From assembly GCA_039654915.1 (NCBI GenBank), contig CM077597.1, positions 54,154,001 to 54,218,000 of the forward strand: DNA of 64,000 bases. The letters are read 5' to 3'. Origin of the DNA: Aquilaria yunnanensis. Taxonomy: Eukaryota > Streptophyta > Magnoliopsida > Malvales > Thymelaeaceae. The position numbers were made by a program, and so were the translations under genes. Every line of letters begins with the position of its first letter. Positions within the stretch are counted from its first letter, which is position 1. A model generated the notes under the pieces. The model was not told where the DNA came from and made no database searches. It saw only the letters and a list, made by a program, of their open reading frames with translations. Shown here piece by piece: positions 53,165 through 64,000 of the stretch.

Positions 53165-56060
53165 TATTACAGCCCTCAAGGCAGTGGACCTTCAATTTCC
53201 AGGTAAGACTTGTCAAATAAATCAAAATCCCTAGTTCAATGCCTCAATTACCTTGAATAAACAAGTCAAGCAAGTGTTTAAAAGGGAAAATGGTTCCTAG
53301 TTCAATTTGGCACCTAAGTGTCACTAGGGGCAAAATGGTCATTTTGTTCCCTGGGTGATAGGTTTGGAATTTAAGCTCATAAGTTGTTCTTTGGACCTAA
53401 GTGATAAGAAACCAAAGAGTTGGACTAAATTGCTAAGTCTTATGGCACTATTTGAGTATGGGGTCTTTTTGGCAAAACTAAAGAAGTTGAAGGACTAAAT
53501 GGTAAAAGGTTGGTTTTAAAACCTATTTTTGGGAGAAGCTCATCACTATTCATCATCTTCAACCTCCCAAACCTGTAGCTTTCCTTCTCTTCTTCAATCC
53601 CATGCCCAAACTTCTATTTCTTGATCAATTCTTGGTAGAATTTGGTGCCCCATGAGGTATATATACATGAATAGGCTTCCGCTTGCAAGGATTTTGTGTG
53701 GTGAGCTTGGGATGGCGATTTTGATGCGTGGGACCTTAGGTAACATTTTGTCCTCTTTGTTCTTGAGTTGTTCTTGGTTTCTTGAGCTTTCATGAGCTTG
53801 GGTCTAACTTAATTGAGCTTATTTTGGGTGCTTACTGTGTTGATTTTGCTTGGAACTATAGAAGCCTTAGTGGAACCCATTCTTCTTAGTGTGATGCTTG
53901 GTTCTTGCTTGTTCTTCCCAATTGAGGTAAGGGATTTAGTTATCACATTCATATGATGCATGTCTTAGTTGCTTGAATGTTGGTTTCAAGTAGTTTGGAA
54001 GATATGCATAGGTTATGGTAGAATTTGCTTATGATGGACTAGTGGCAATCAAGCTCTTGGGTAGTGTAATTGAGCCATTGATGCTTGGTTAGTTTGGCAT
54101 GTTAATTGCCCATTGTAATATTCCAAGAGTTCTAGAGCTTGTGGAGGCTTGTCTTTGTTGTTTGTGAGGTGTTGGATACCCCCCAAAGTGTCTATGGACA
54201 CTAGGTATGAAAACAAGGCATGTCTGGAATCCGAGCAGTGATACTGTTGCCACTTTATTGCTATTCCCAACAATGCATCGTCAAGACCCCGATAGCATTG
54301 ACATGGTGTAGTATTTTTGGCATAACTTTGCACTTGGATGTTTGATTGAGGTGTTCAAGATTTTACGCGAAGCTAAGAGGAAGAGATACAATTCTATGCT
54401 ATCAACAATGCCCAAATCTACCTAGATTATTTTTGAATTTATTTCCAAAGGAAGGGGCTTAAGAGTGCCTAAGGGGACTTGGGATGGAAAGTGCCTAATG
54501 GTGTCTTAGTACCTCCCGTGGCTTCTTAAAGAACTAGGTAGTTAATGAAGTCTTCTTGGGTGTAAAGAAAACATGATGGAAGTGAGAGCATTCTGACAAG
54601 GGAAAATGAGTTTGGTTGGATGATTTTCATTAGTGAACTACTATGACTACAATATCATGCCATTAGTATGAGTAAAGGATGGAAGATAATTTGGAAGAAG
54701 TTTCAAGTGCTACAATAGGGCCATTAGGAAGGTCAAGGGGGTTTAGCACCATTGGTGGTCTAGTTGAAGGCTTAAGGCTTGGGGCACCAATGAGAAACCC
54801 TAGTGTATATGTTGTGTCCAACCATAGCAAGTCTTACCATAATAGTGTGAACCACGTAATGGTGGATAGTGGAGCACCATGGATGAAGGCTTAGTGCACT
54901 TGTGGCCTTGCCAAGTTAAGCCTTGAGGCACAAGTGAAAGCTTAGTGCATCCTTGGTAAGTTAAATGGCGAGGCTTAGTACCTTGGTGGTCTAGGTGAGC
55001 TTATTAGCTTAAAACACCAAGTGGCAGCCTAGTGCTTCTATTTGGGTGGAGGCTTTGTGCCATAGTGGGCTAAGTGAACCAATGGCTCAAGGCACTATGT
55101 GGGAGCTTAGTACACCTAGTGAGTTTCTTATAGTGCAAGAAAGAAACATCCACCATATTCACCTGCACAACAACCAAGGGAAGATTAATTTACCGCGTCA
55201 GTAAGCTAAAGCTTACTAGGAGCGAGTTAGTGGCCTGAATTCACTAGGCATGGAGTGACGCCCGTAGGAAGACTAGGATGAGGAGGAGTCCCAAAGGACT
55301 CAAATATATGTGCATATATTAGCCCTCATACTACATTGGGCCCACAGTAGATTTCATATATTCTATATATATGATTGTCCTCAGGTTTTTGTTGCAGGTT
55401 CTAACGTTTCTTTGCCGGTACCCAAATCCCTTACTGGAAATCTTCGGATTCTTAATCCTTTTAGTGTTGCTATGCAAATTTCATTTGTTTAAGCCGATGA
55501 CCATAAGGTAGGGTTATCGAGCTAATGCTTTACATGTAGGTAAACCACCTAGTGAATCGTTATTGATTCTAGTTTTACTAGTTAAGCTGTTTGTTCTAAC
55601 TATAGTTGTTTTACAGCCTTCCAGAGGCTAGTGGCACAAGGATGGACATAGTCGACTATGGATCTCAGTAGTAGTCCTTCAGTATATGTATGTATTCTAG
55701 TTTGGCCTCCAATGTCTCTAGATCAAGTTGTATTTTAGTTGCTTTTAGGCAAGTGCATAGTCTTTACTTATGTAATGATGCACATGTGCGATTATTACTT
55801 ATAGTAAACACTCTTATCTTTTATGCTTTGACTTGTGTTTTAGTTATGTTTTATAAATGCTGACAGTGTTTTCAATTCATTTTCTTAAAGTGTAATTCAA
55901 GTCGAAGCAAGTGCGTGCATAATGTATATTAGGTTAATAACTAGATGCGTGAAACATTTCAAAATGGGACATGTAATTAACTAGCCAACTGCAACTAGCG
56001 CGGGACTTTGGTTCCCTAGTCTTCCTGGGAGGGCCCCTTTTGGCGTAGGCAATGCTACAT
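53165..56060 (+). mobile_element. Nested solo LTR of the same family, opposite orientation
   Basis: About 2.9 kb, starting TATTACAGCCCTC (expected TGTTA...) and ending near AATGCTACAT. It is flanked by TTAAC at 53160-53164 and 56061-56065. Removing it and one TTAAC joins ...CAAGCAACTTTG|TTAAGGGTTAG... on the minus strand into an uninterrupted LTR that aligns with the start of the nested copy itself. No internal region or PBS follows. It is therefore a solo LTR in an LTR of its own family. The end bases do not read CA, so the boundary may be off by one or two. Confidence 0.8.
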
Positions 56061-56177
56061 TTAACAAAGTTGCTTGATATGCGTATTCAAACTAATTAAA
56101 GTATTGAACTAAGAATTTTGACTTAATTAAAAGTCTTACCTAGCTTTTGTGGGCTAAATGCCTAGACGGCCACAACA
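56061..56177 (-). repeat. Start of the split 3' LTR
   Basis: Minus strand TGTTGTGGCCGTCTAGGC at 56177 onward to the TTAAC duplication. It aligns with 53165-53280 of the nested copy (shared AGGTAAGACTT, TAGTTCAAT, ATCAAGCAA). Confidence 0.8.
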
Positions 56178-59100
56178 TTCTTCCCAACTTGGAGAATTTG
56201 GTCCTCCAAATTGAATCTCCCTACCATGAGATGAAACTTAGGATATGATGGTAACATATCCCGACCTAAACCTACCAAGTGGGGTCAACTTTACAACAAC
56301 CTAGTTAGTGTTCAACTACCCAACTTGTTAAACTAATGCCCTTCGGTATTCAGGTCAGGCCCTTAGTCATAGATGTACTATAACTAATGCTATACTTTGT
56401 GCTTATGTTGAATGGCACTCCAATCATAATTGTTCATTGTTCTCTCCACCTTTACCTAACCTTTCTTAGCCCAAAAGCACTTTAGTGCTACCTTTTCATT
56501 GAAGATTATCGTATAGTACTCCACTATCATCAGCATACAGACACTGCTAAAGGATCTCCGATAGGTCAACTTTGTGTCAGTAAGCCCAATCACTAACAAC
56601 TCCTCTTCACTACCCTTAGTGCCAAAACCTCCCAGTGCAAGTTAGCTTATCAAGTTTAAAACTTGTCCACTAGCACTTGCACTCGAGAAGACTTAACTTA
56701 GGTTCGGCACCTAACACTCTTATACCAAAACCCTTAAGTGCAAGATAGCTTAACAAGTATGAAATTTGTCTACTAACTCTTGCACTAGTGATTCCTTATC
56801 ATAGGCTTGGTACTCAGTGCTCTAGACAACCACTATACTAGGTATGCCACTAGTGTACTATGGCCTTGCCATAACACACCTCTAGCACCCAAGGTATATC
56901 CTGCTTCATGCTCTACTATACTCTAGAGCTCATCTATTCAAGTGATCTACCAAGAGTTGTACGTCTCGACATGCCATAGAGTATGAGTCTTTAACGCACC
57001 TCTAGGATGGCCCTTCTACTTCAAGCATCTTAGTGCACCATGCGAGATATGTATGCACTACCTAAGCATTCCAATCCTACTGCCCTTGCCACTTCGGAGT
57101 CTGTTACACTTGCATTACTACTCGAAAAAATTCCTCCTACACAAGTATCAGAACCTCCAAGTGTCTAGTAGTTCGTGGGCTTTATCCATGCCTCTTCAGC
57201 TAGGTCCAATAACGGGATACCAATATGTTACCTAAACCAAGGTCTTAGATGCTTGAGTCGCTCTACTCGGTGTATCCTTTGGTGCATGAAGCGTACACAC
57301 TAAGTCTTCCTTGGCCTTCACTCGGAGCTTTAAAAACTACATATACCAGATTAACATCCCAGATATTTCCTTAGCACACTTGCTCCTCGACCACCAATAC
57401 TTACCCGTGCCCTAGGCACTACTAGGGTTTTTAGCCAGGTCATAATGTGCTACTTGATCCTAGGTCAGGCTAGGTATCCTTGGCTCGCAAGCCAACTAAA
57501 GACCTCAAAAAAAACTAGGCCCTGATGTGACTCTGATCTTGTCTCCTTTTTTAGGCCACTTGCCCCTGACACCATTACCAAATACCTTGGTACCTTCAGG
57601 TAATCATTAATTACTTGGTTTAACTATGATCATAGAAGGACCACCTTTACTTACCTATACTTTTATGTCTAACTGCCCTACCATTAACTACACCATGCCA
57701 ACTTTTTGTTGTGATGATGTATGGTTGTGGTCTATTGGTATAACCTAATTTTTGTAGAAGAAGGAATCAATTTCATCACTTGTATCAATTCATTATTAGG
57801 TGGTGGTTAGCCATGAAAACTCTTTGGTTGGCTCACTTACTACAACTCCACCTAGTGCATTAAAGCATTTTCCTATGCACCTCGGGATGGGTACTATCCC
57901 TTAAAGTTGTAAGCCTTACCAACTCGCCTATTATCTAATCTCACAAGTCACCGACCCTTCCTTTAATAGGCACTAGGGTCTAGTGAAACTTACACTTACT
58001 TTGGGCTCCTGATTAGCTTAACCCGACCCTCTCTAACTACGGTTTCAACTTTTGACCTTTCTTTACTCCGATGAACACCTGTAACTGCCGGAGTCATAGT
58101 GTAGGCACTTGAGCACACTGTATCTATACCAAACTTAGCACCTATAACTACTAAGTAAATCACTTGGCTAGCTAGGAGATTCCACTACAGTTATTCCAAG
58201 TTGTCTCTTGATTGGTCATAGTGAACTATTCCTCATGCGCCTACTCAACTCTACCTCAATAAGTCAAGGTAAAGCTTTTTCTTTCCTAGCATCACTCAGT
58301 CATTCTGTACCTATATTTTAGCTCTCCACAACCTCACTGGCATTAAAAGCAACTAACACCTACCATGAGTTATTTGGCTCCATTTAAGACCTAGACCTTT
58401 ACTTATTCGGCTAACATTAATAGTTGAGCATCATTCTTCCCTTAAGTCATCCTGCTAGCCCTCGATTCCACTTAACTTCAAGATGATGATTACAAATCAT
58501 AGGTTATCCCTTAGTCCATGGTAGTCATTCCTATTACTCAGGTTATCTTATTGCCACTTTGTAGCTGAGACCAACCCTTAGCAACTAATTCACTCATACT
58601 AACTCTATACTAAGGCGAATAACTAATGAGTGAATATTCCTAGCCACTCATTTGTTCCTCACCCCTCCCCACTTTTTCCATTTACACCTGCATTTTATGA
58701 TTAAAAATGAAAATTGAAACTTACCTACTTACCTACCTGGTGTTTAACTAAACTACTTCACTGCTAAGCTGCTCTAAGGAACTCATCTAGTTACTAAGCC
58801 AACTTTTAATACCACCAAGACCAACCAAACTAATTTATGAAAGAATACAGCCTATAGAACCTTAGAATACTTCCAATCTAAGGCATTCTAGCCTCTACTT
58901 ATGTGATTCTCTGCACTAGCAAGTAGGCCCTAAGGTTCTAGGTGTCACCTCAACACTTAGTCCAATTTTGGGTCCTAATGCACTTGGGTTAACCTTAACC
59001 TCAATCAACAATACTATTCAACATGCCAATAAAAACAGTGGTAGTAATTTGATGCCAAGGACTACCAACAATGAAATTAAACTACTAATGGAAGGTTAAG

Positions 59101-60190
59101 AACTCATGTTACACTAGTCTTGGCCTACCCACGAGTCCACTATGGCTACTGTCAAGTGTGGCACCTGTGTCACGGTTGCCTACCCCAACCACTTAACTGG
59201 CCGAGGTAAAACTCAGGCTACTATTCTAGTATACTAGGTCAAATCCTTATAGCAACAACCATTTAGGACTTGTTCCTAGGTTGGCTTTGTATTAATTGAG
59301 CCTATGGCTAACACTAGACTAATGACCACTTGAACCAGTAAAGTTGGTTTTCCCAGGTGCAAGACTTAGAGCCATGCACTCCTTACATGTTGGGCTTGCG
59401 CCTTACTTTCTTCCTGATATGTTATTGGTCTTCTACTAGCTCCTACACTATGGACATGTTGCCCATGCTCCTACTAGGTTAGGTGAGCTAACCTCTACCA
59501 TGCCACTTTATGCCTTGGATTTCACTAACTCTTTATGAAGAGCCAATGTCTTATTGAACCACTTTTTGGTAACTCCACGTTAATGCTCACTAAGAAACTC
59601 CACACACACTAGGCTAAGGTCTTGTTGGTTTCGGCCTCAGGCTCCTACTTTCATAGAAGTAAGATATGAGAGTGCTTCTTTGCTTTGCTATATAGCCTGC
59701 TTGGCCAAAGGTTTTCTATTTTGGTTAGTACATCCTCATCTCTTTCAGTGTCGCCTAAGCCAACCATAAGTTGGTGGGTTTAATTCCTGAAAATGTGGGT
59801 CACTCCTTACCTTGGAGGTTTCATAGCTCCTGGCCCCTACAGATCATGTTTCCTACATCATTCCGAGGTCCTGAAAAATTTTCCCTAAGATGGTGGTCAC
59901 ATCCCACTACTTGCACCAGGTTGCGTCCTCTACCTTGGAACAAGTTAAACTACTTGCACCAATGTTGCCACACTAGACTACCAGGATCCATTTTTGGACC
60001 CATGGCATCCAAAATTTTACCCGACTTAATTTTCACCATCGCAACCTATAACCAAAGCCTAATAGTGCACACAAAATATACAAACTACTGGTTCATGCTA
60101 ACTATATTAGAGAAGGACAACATCCTGATCTCAGTTCTCCTAAGCCACCAATAACACCGAATCGAGTCTAGAGTCTTGCTCTAATACCTC
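56178..60190 (-). other. Decayed internal region, no readable domains
   Basis: 4.0 kb between a PPT-like segment and a PBS-like segment. Open frames are all short. I looked for RT (YxDD), integrase (HHCC, DDE) and Gag knuckle motifs on the minus strand and found none I would defend. The open frame 59771-60154 (plus) matches nothing I know. Confidence 0.5.
60175..60190 (-). other. PBS-like site of the decayed element
   Basis: Minus strand AGGTATTAGAGCAAG is close to TGGTATCAGAGC, the initiator-tRNA primer site, and sits immediately after the LTR end. Two substitutions make it a relic. Confidence 0.55.
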
Positions 60191-61203
60191 CTATAGTGAG
60201 TTTACCTTGAACAAGGCTCCCCTAGAAAGTCTATGGAACCTAAGTCCCACGATAGTTGTAGTTGGTTAGTTAATTACTTGTCTTATTTTAAAACCTTTCA
60301 TGCATTTAGTTATTAACCTATAATGCACCATGCATGCACTAGCTTCGACTTGAATTTTTGTTTATAGAAAGGCAATAAAAAACATTGTCCGCATTTATAA
60401 AATATAACTAAAACACAAGTCAAAGCATAAAATATGGTGAATTTAATTGCAAGTAATAATCGTGCATATGCATCATTCCACAACTAAAGACTATGCACAT
60501 GTCCAAATGCAACTAAAATACTATTCAACCTTAGAACATTAGAGGGTAATTAGCAGACATACATATACTGAAAAGCTACTACTGAGATCCAAGCTATTTT
60601 ATGTCCTTCTTTGTGCCCCTAACCTCTGTAAGGCTACGAAACAACTATAGTTAGTACAAACAACTTAACCAGTAAAACTAGAATCATTATAATTCACTAG
60701 GCATTTTACCTATTCACAAAACACTAGCTTGACAACCATTCATGGTCACCAACTGCTTACAGGCAATATCTGCACACAACATTAAAGGGAGTGAGAATTC
60801 AAAGATTCCCAGAAAGGGGTTCGGGGTACATGCACATAAACAATAAAAATTGGCAAAGAAAAACCCTGAAGACACTTATATATGTAATATATGACTTCTA
60901 TTACATGCCCTATGTAGTCCTTCTTCTTAGTTTTCGCACGGATGTCACCCTATGCCTAGCAAGTTCTAGCCTCTAATTCATTCCTAATAAGCCTTGGCTT
61001 GCTGATGTCCTAGTGAGCTAAGCTCACTGAATATCTTTTTCTTTTATTGTTGTATTGGTGAACATGGTGAATGCTCCTTGGTTGAGTTCTAAGAAACTCA
61101 CTAGGTGTACTAGGGTCCCACATATTTGCTTAAGCCATTAGCTCACCTAGACCACTATAGTACTAAGCCTCCACCCAACTAGGTGCACTAAGATTCCGCT
61201 TGT
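60191..61203 (-). repeat. Truncated 5' LTR of the decayed element
   Basis: Aligns with 50541-51560 in the same orientation (TATAGTGA-TTTACC start, AGTTGTAGTTGG, TAGTTATTAAC, ACTAGCTT(C/T)GACTTGAATTTT, AAGGGAGTGA). Similarity stops near ACTAGGTGCACTAAGATTCCG at about 61203. Confidence 0.75.
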
Positions 61204-64000
61204 CCAACTGTATAGCTACATAATTGAGATCAAAACCTGAGGAAAAGTTCCTCTAGGTAGCCATTTGGCTAAGCGTCATAATAAAGGTAAACATCAGGTT
61301 GGGGCTGGCTCGAAACTACATCTACATCTACATTTGTGTAACAGCCTTGCTCAATTACATCCTCTCATCAGTCCTCTCTTTAATAGAGGTGAGCTAGGAT
61401 CGAGGTTTTATATTCTCCTAATGTAGCTATTTTATACAATCATCCTTATAGCCCTAAACCAAAATATGGTTAGGATAAAGTGGATTTAAATTATAAAGGG
61501 ATGTTAAATGTTACAAGGAGTACCTCCGACCGTGCATTACAATATCCCTCAGGGAAGCCAATACCTGTAGGATCCCAATGCATGCTCTCTTGTATGGTCC
61601 ATTAGTAACCCTTTGCCAGCACTTTTAGCAAAGTGCAGGATGCATAGACATATCATCCCCCATACTTAAGACTAAGCTCTGCCTTATACTTCACCTAAGC
61701 ACATGAACAAGTATGAAATGAGGTTAACGGTAATTGATGTAATTTAAACACTTTGTGACTTACCACCATATTGTTCTACTTCTACAAGAAACTCTCAACC
61801 ATGTTGCTTGATTCTTTCTTGGTTGACATTTACCGAATAAAATTATTGAATGTTTGGGTTTTGATGTCCTTCACCTATTGCATGAAATGAAAACAAGGCT
61901 GTCAAATCAATTAATAAAAATTAAAAATTTAATAGCTCTAATGTTTGAAACAATGTTAACAATACCATCTTATCGCAAACCATTTGCTTCATTTGGCTAT
62001 CAAAAGAATGCTTAGGCCCCCACACACCCCTTAGGTACACCCTTACCAAGCTATATGTTTTTTAAAATTTATGATTAAATCTCACAAGTTATCTAGGCTA
62101 CTTATGCTGCTTTTATGCTTCCATTCATCTGTGTTCCAACGGTTACACACATTTTACCAATGGTTGGCAAAACATTATTAGGAATAAGATGTATGTAGTC
62201 CTGTTCTAGTTAAAAAGCCTTTGGCCAAGTGCTTTTCAATTATAGCTCTTCTCAAATTATTTAGCTTGTTCTTGTAGTTCTTACTTGTAGTACGAAAGAA
62301 CTACTCCTAATGAAACATACAATATGTTCACTATAAATTTCCATAGTTATAATTTAGTATTTATAGTTTTCTATAGATTTAATCAGTAAACACTTAAGTT
62401 AATTTTTTTCAATTTGATCAGATGCTTAGTAAAACTAGTTGCCCTTAAAAAGATCAATAAAAAAAGATGTGCAAACAAAGCTACAGTGGAAAACACATTT
62501 ACTAGTAAACTTACAATTAGTTAATAAGTCTTAAAATATATTAAAAACTAAAATTAACAAAACATATGACATCGGCTCTGTGACCCTCCCATGGATTGTC
62601 TTATGCAGTGCCTGTGGCTTCTGTTGTGTGGCCTTCTAGCTCATAGGAGATTATTGGTCAAGGATACGGTGATGGTGGGCTGAGTGCTGGTTCTCTCAAA
62701 GGCATTTGAAGGGGAACCATGGCGCGCACTAAGGAAGTTCATAAGTGGCATAAACTCAAGGGTACCATACTAATTGTGACTTCCATGCTACTAGGTGCCA
62801 ACTTCATAGATATGCTGCTTCTTTGTCCCTCTACATTTATGTGAATTTCGTTGAGAGGTTAAGGAAGAGGATTGTTAACTTTAGAGGCTCGGGTCACCAT
62901 GATCGCCCAAAGACTGTGACAAATATTTAGTAAATCAATTCACACTAACTTACATGAAATTCACATTAACACTAATTAGCATTATTTTTTTAAAAAAATC
63001 TTATTAACAGTAATTAACACAAAATTAACACTAAGGACCCAAAAAAATCTAAATAATACTAACTAATTAAAAAAATAACAAACTAATCCTTAAATCCTAA
63101 CCTATTAACATGAATGTTAAAAACAAATTTCTAACAAAAAACCAGGAATTAACATTATTTACAACAAAAAATTTACAATAAAAATTTTATAACACTAAGT
63201 GCCATAAAAATATAATGAATGCTAACTAAATTACAAAAGAAAATAGCATCCTAATCCTTAAATCCTAACTAATCATCATAAAAATTAAGAAAAAAATTCA
63301 ATTAAAAAAAGATGCATCAAAAATCACAAAATAAAGAAGAGATCAAGGCAACAACACAATCCTAGTAGCAGAAATACAAACAACCGAGCTTCCGGAGGAT
63401 GAAAAGCTTTTTTAAGAGTTTTTGAAGATAAAGTAGAGGCTTGAATCGAGAGACCTAGGGTTTAAGCAGTTCTATGAAAATCAACCATGAGAAGTGACTA
63501 AAATTTCAATCACTTTACTTGAAAAATCTGAATAATCCTTAATGAGCAACTAAAAGCTCAGTTGCTAAGGAGCATTTTTGTTACTCCTGTTTATTTCTTT
63601 CACCTAAGGGTCAATCTGTTAGGATTGTACCTATTGTCTGATTTTGGCACTAAAAAAAGATTTATATGAAGGCTTTTGGTGTCCAAAACCTTCCTCACAG
63701 TGTGACTTCTTCATCGAAGGGCCTTTCAGATGAAGTTAGCCTAAAAATGGATCGTTGGCCTGAGCCTTACAACATGAAGAGAAGGGAGCTAGGAGGTTCC
63801 CTAGAGTATTACTAGGGAGGGAGTCTCCGACACCTAAGTCAAGTGAGTATAAGAGTTAACATGGGAGTAAGAAGCAAAAGGAGAATTGATGGCCAAAGGG
63901 CCATAGCCCTTAGAAGCCTATCACAAGAGTGAACCAAACTCGGCCCCAGAAAGGTTATTTAGGGGTAAAGGTTGTACCTTATCCAATCAAAAGGTTCCTT
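61204..64000. other. No supported gene; AT-rich intergenic DNA
   Basis: A readable fragment around 62700-62930 (KWHKLKG... and FVERLRKRIVNFRGSGHHDR in different frames) might be a decayed transposase or host remnant, but I cannot name it. Several TTAACA-rich repeats occur at 62940-63200. AGTGACTAAAATTTC...CACTT near 63487 recalls CACTA subterminal motifs. Confidence 0.35.

Larger units (their letters stand above)
50541..61203 (-). mobile_element. Decayed gypsy-type element with an LTR nested in its 3' LTR
   Basis: Runs right to left. The parts are a truncated 5' LTR 61203-60191, PBS-like GGTATTAGAGCAAG at 60189-60175, an internal region 60174-56178, and GATTCAATTTGGAGGACCAAATTC (56214-56191), the sort of segment that precedes the 3' LTR in Tekay/Del gypsy elements. 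The 3' LTR starts TGTTGTGGCC at 56177 and ends near 50541. That LTR is split by a second LTR (53165-56060). Gypsy assignment rests on these landmarks: no RT or integrase motif could be read in the heavily mutated interior. Confidence 0.65.

Noticed and set aside
53126..53308. Loop of a giant fold-back transposon
   Set aside because: The asymmetry is explained by insertion of one LTR into another with TTAAC duplication. The 'loop' is the start of the nested LTR.
1..64000. tRNA, rRNA, snoRNA or CRISPR-like arrays
   Set aside because: No cloverleaf, ribosomal motif or spaced direct-repeat array was recognised by eye. The initiator-tRNA-like sites are retrotransposon primer sites only.

Overview
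This window is nuclear DNA of a flowering plant, most likely a woody eudicot. The evidence is AT-rich intergenic DNA, nested LTR retrotransposons of the Ty1/copia and Ty3/gypsy types, a plant-type Helitron, Stowaway/hAT/Mutator-like small elements, and one intron-rich host gene. The sequence alone does not identify the species. No rRNA, tRNA or CRISPR array was recognised.

Layout. 1-22.4 kb is a transposon graveyard. It holds three copies of a ~1.4 kb LTR (one cut by the window edge, two solo LTRs with their own 5-bp target duplications). It also holds two inverted copies of another gypsy-type LTR, and a decayed Helitron whose replicase half (~7.8-10.4 kb) and helicase half (~18.4-20.2 kb) were pushed apart by ~8 kb of later insertions. 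An RPA-like module and a CACTA-type terminus follow the helicase.

22.5-49.1 kb holds the only convincing host gene, on the minus strand. Eight exons with matching splice sites and phases join into a 393-residue protein. It has a probable plastid-type N-terminus, a DnaJ-type cysteine-rich zinc-binding region (CxxCxGxG), a basic NUMOD3-like segment and four C-terminal CCHC zinc knuckles. The coding sequence is 1,182 bp in a 26.6 kb span. Introns 3, 6 and 7 were inflated by two copia elements, a hAT-like element, a Mutator-like element and a small LTR element that itself carries a Stowaway MITE. The transposons have exact or near-exact target duplications.

49.3-64 kb is intergenic and dominated by a decayed, minus-oriented gypsy-type element (about 50.5-61.2 kb). 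Its 3' LTR was hit by a second LTR of the same family in opposite orientation. The inserted copy is flanked by TTAAC, and removing it rejoins the host LTR. The result is a ~5.5 kb inverted repeat. The last ~2.8 kb shows no gene.

Working view: one conserved, probably organellar zinc-finger gene survives in a sea of mobile elements whose order of arrival can partly be read from nesting, target duplications and LTR divergence.
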